Source: Syntrophobacterales bacterium (GTDB lineage Bacteria; Desulfobacterota; Desulfobaccia; Desulfobaccales; 0-14-0-80-60-11). From it: a stretch of DNA of 5,451 bases. Shown one piece after another: positions 4,929 through 5,451 of the stretch (positions are counted from its first letter, which is position 1; every line of letters begins with the position of its first letter). The notes beneath the pieces are model-generated. The model worked only from the letters and a program-made list of their open reading frames with translations, did not search any database and had not been told where the DNA came from. A program made the position numbers and the translations under genes. The stretch is taken from contig JAGVPN010000079.1 of NCBI GenBank assembly GCA_020052215.1, forward strand, positions 1 through 5,451, written 5' to 3'.

Positions 4929-5420
4929 TTAGCCCGGCGCCGGAGCCGCAGGTGTAGACGAGGCCCAGGCTCTAACGAAATCCTCTGGGTTTTCCGGGCT
5001 GATCAGGACCTTTTGGGTCAGGGTCTCAACCAGGACATAGTCCTGGTACCGGGCGCTGGTCACATAGGCCCGATAGACGCCATACGCCGGATTCCAAAAG
5101 ATGCCCGTGGCGGCAAATAACCCGCCATTGCCCCAGAGCCGCACCCCCATGGGGGGGCGGGCGGTGAGGGTGGCGCACTTCGTTACCGCCTGGAAAACCT
5201 TCCGGCCCATCCGCAACCGGACCGTCAGCTGATCGCCCGTGAGCTCATAGGCAATGGGGGCATAAAGATAGCAGAACAAGGCGATAGTCGCGAGGACTGC
5301 ACCCACCAACAGCAAAATGTGGACTTTGACGGCAGCCAGGAGCAGCGCCACCGTCATCGCCAGAACCAGCCCGGTGATGACTTTGATGGCTGGACTCATG
5401 GGAGCGGTTGCCTGGGTCAT
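4929..5420 (-). CDS. Membrane-anchored bacterial PH-like domain protein
   Basis: A 163-residue protein with a short polar N-terminus, two hydrophobic helices (about 11-30 and 34-54) joined by a tight KVH turn, and then a soluble domain. The soluble part (about 55-150) fits the small bacterial PH-like domain found after paired helices: YELTGDQLTVRL starts the beta-barrel, followed by GNGGLFAATGIFWN, YGVYRAYVTS and VLVET..QKVLISPENPEDFV, which ends in the expected C-terminal helix. The tail is Ala/Pro-rich. Such domains are presumed to be adaptors at the inner face of the membrane; no substrate is known. The ATG at 5420 has only a poor GGAA 12 bases upstream; an in-frame ATG seven codons later (5399) is a possible alternative. 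Only 31 bases of upstream DNA are visible, so its promoter cannot be judged. The family call is moderately sure. Confidence 0.75.
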   Translation of the reverse strand: MTQATAPMSPAIKVITGLVLAMTVALLLAAVKVHILLLVGAVLATIALFCYLYAPIAYELTGDQLTVRLRMGRKVFQAVTKCATLTARPPMGVRLWGNGGLFAATGIFWNPAYGVYRAYVTSARYQDYVLVETLTQKVLISPENPEDFVRAWASSTPAAPAPG

Positions 5421-5451
5421 GGTGGTTTCTGTTCCGTAAAAGTTATTACGA

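Noticed and set aside
4863..5120. A plus-strand open frame following the AAAGGAGGT sequence
   Set aside because: Its ATG precedes the ribosome-binding-like sequence, the product has no domain features, and most of it is antisense to the PH-domain gene.

Overview
All six supported genes lie on the minus strand, so the window reads right to left. The DNA is GC-rich, with A+T-rich patches confined to intergenic regions. The combination of a large soluble V4R/GAF/PAS hybrid histidine kinase, a DUF434 protein of a type known from archaea and some Desulfobacterota-like bacteria, a CCA-encoding tRNA and dispersed hairpin repeats suggests an environmental Gram-negative bacterium, possibly Desulfobacterota (former Deltaproteobacteria). 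This placement is an inference from style and not from a marker gene.

Layout, in direction of transcription. (a) 5420-4929: a 163-residue protein with two membrane helices and a PH-like domain; its promoter probably lies at or beyond the window edge. (b) 4914-4679: an intergenic stretch with two palindromic repeats, a short ORF that is probably a remnant, and then a near-consensus sigma70-type promoter overlapped by a tandem operator. (c) 4678-4198: a two-gene toxin-antitoxin operon, with a ribbon-helix-helix antitoxin first and a RelE/ParE-type toxin overlapping it by 14 bases. (d) 4183-3986: a nested palindrome and a MITE-like inverted repeat. (e) 3951-3268: a DUF434/PIN-like protein of unknown function. 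(f) 3192-3020: a complete tRNA-Val(CAC) transcription unit with promoter, gene and intrinsic terminator. (g) 3019-2802: a leader region holding several short palindromes. (h) 2801-81: a 906-residue hybrid sensor kinase that fills half the window. Bases 1-80 are the downstream flank of the kinase gene.

The genes do not form one pathway. The kinase is a self-contained cytoplasmic signalling protein: a V4R-type ligand or metal sensor, GAF and PAS sensors, a histidine kinase core and its own receiver. Its output partner is not in the window. The part most like accessory DNA is 3986-4914, where a toxin-antitoxin operon is bracketed by repeats. The best leads are the structured repeats on both sides of that operon, whose hairpin arms show compensating base changes, and the antitoxin promoter, which is placed so that transcription should begin at or almost at the start codon. 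I see no CRISPR array, prophage gene, transposase or clearly new multi-gene system.
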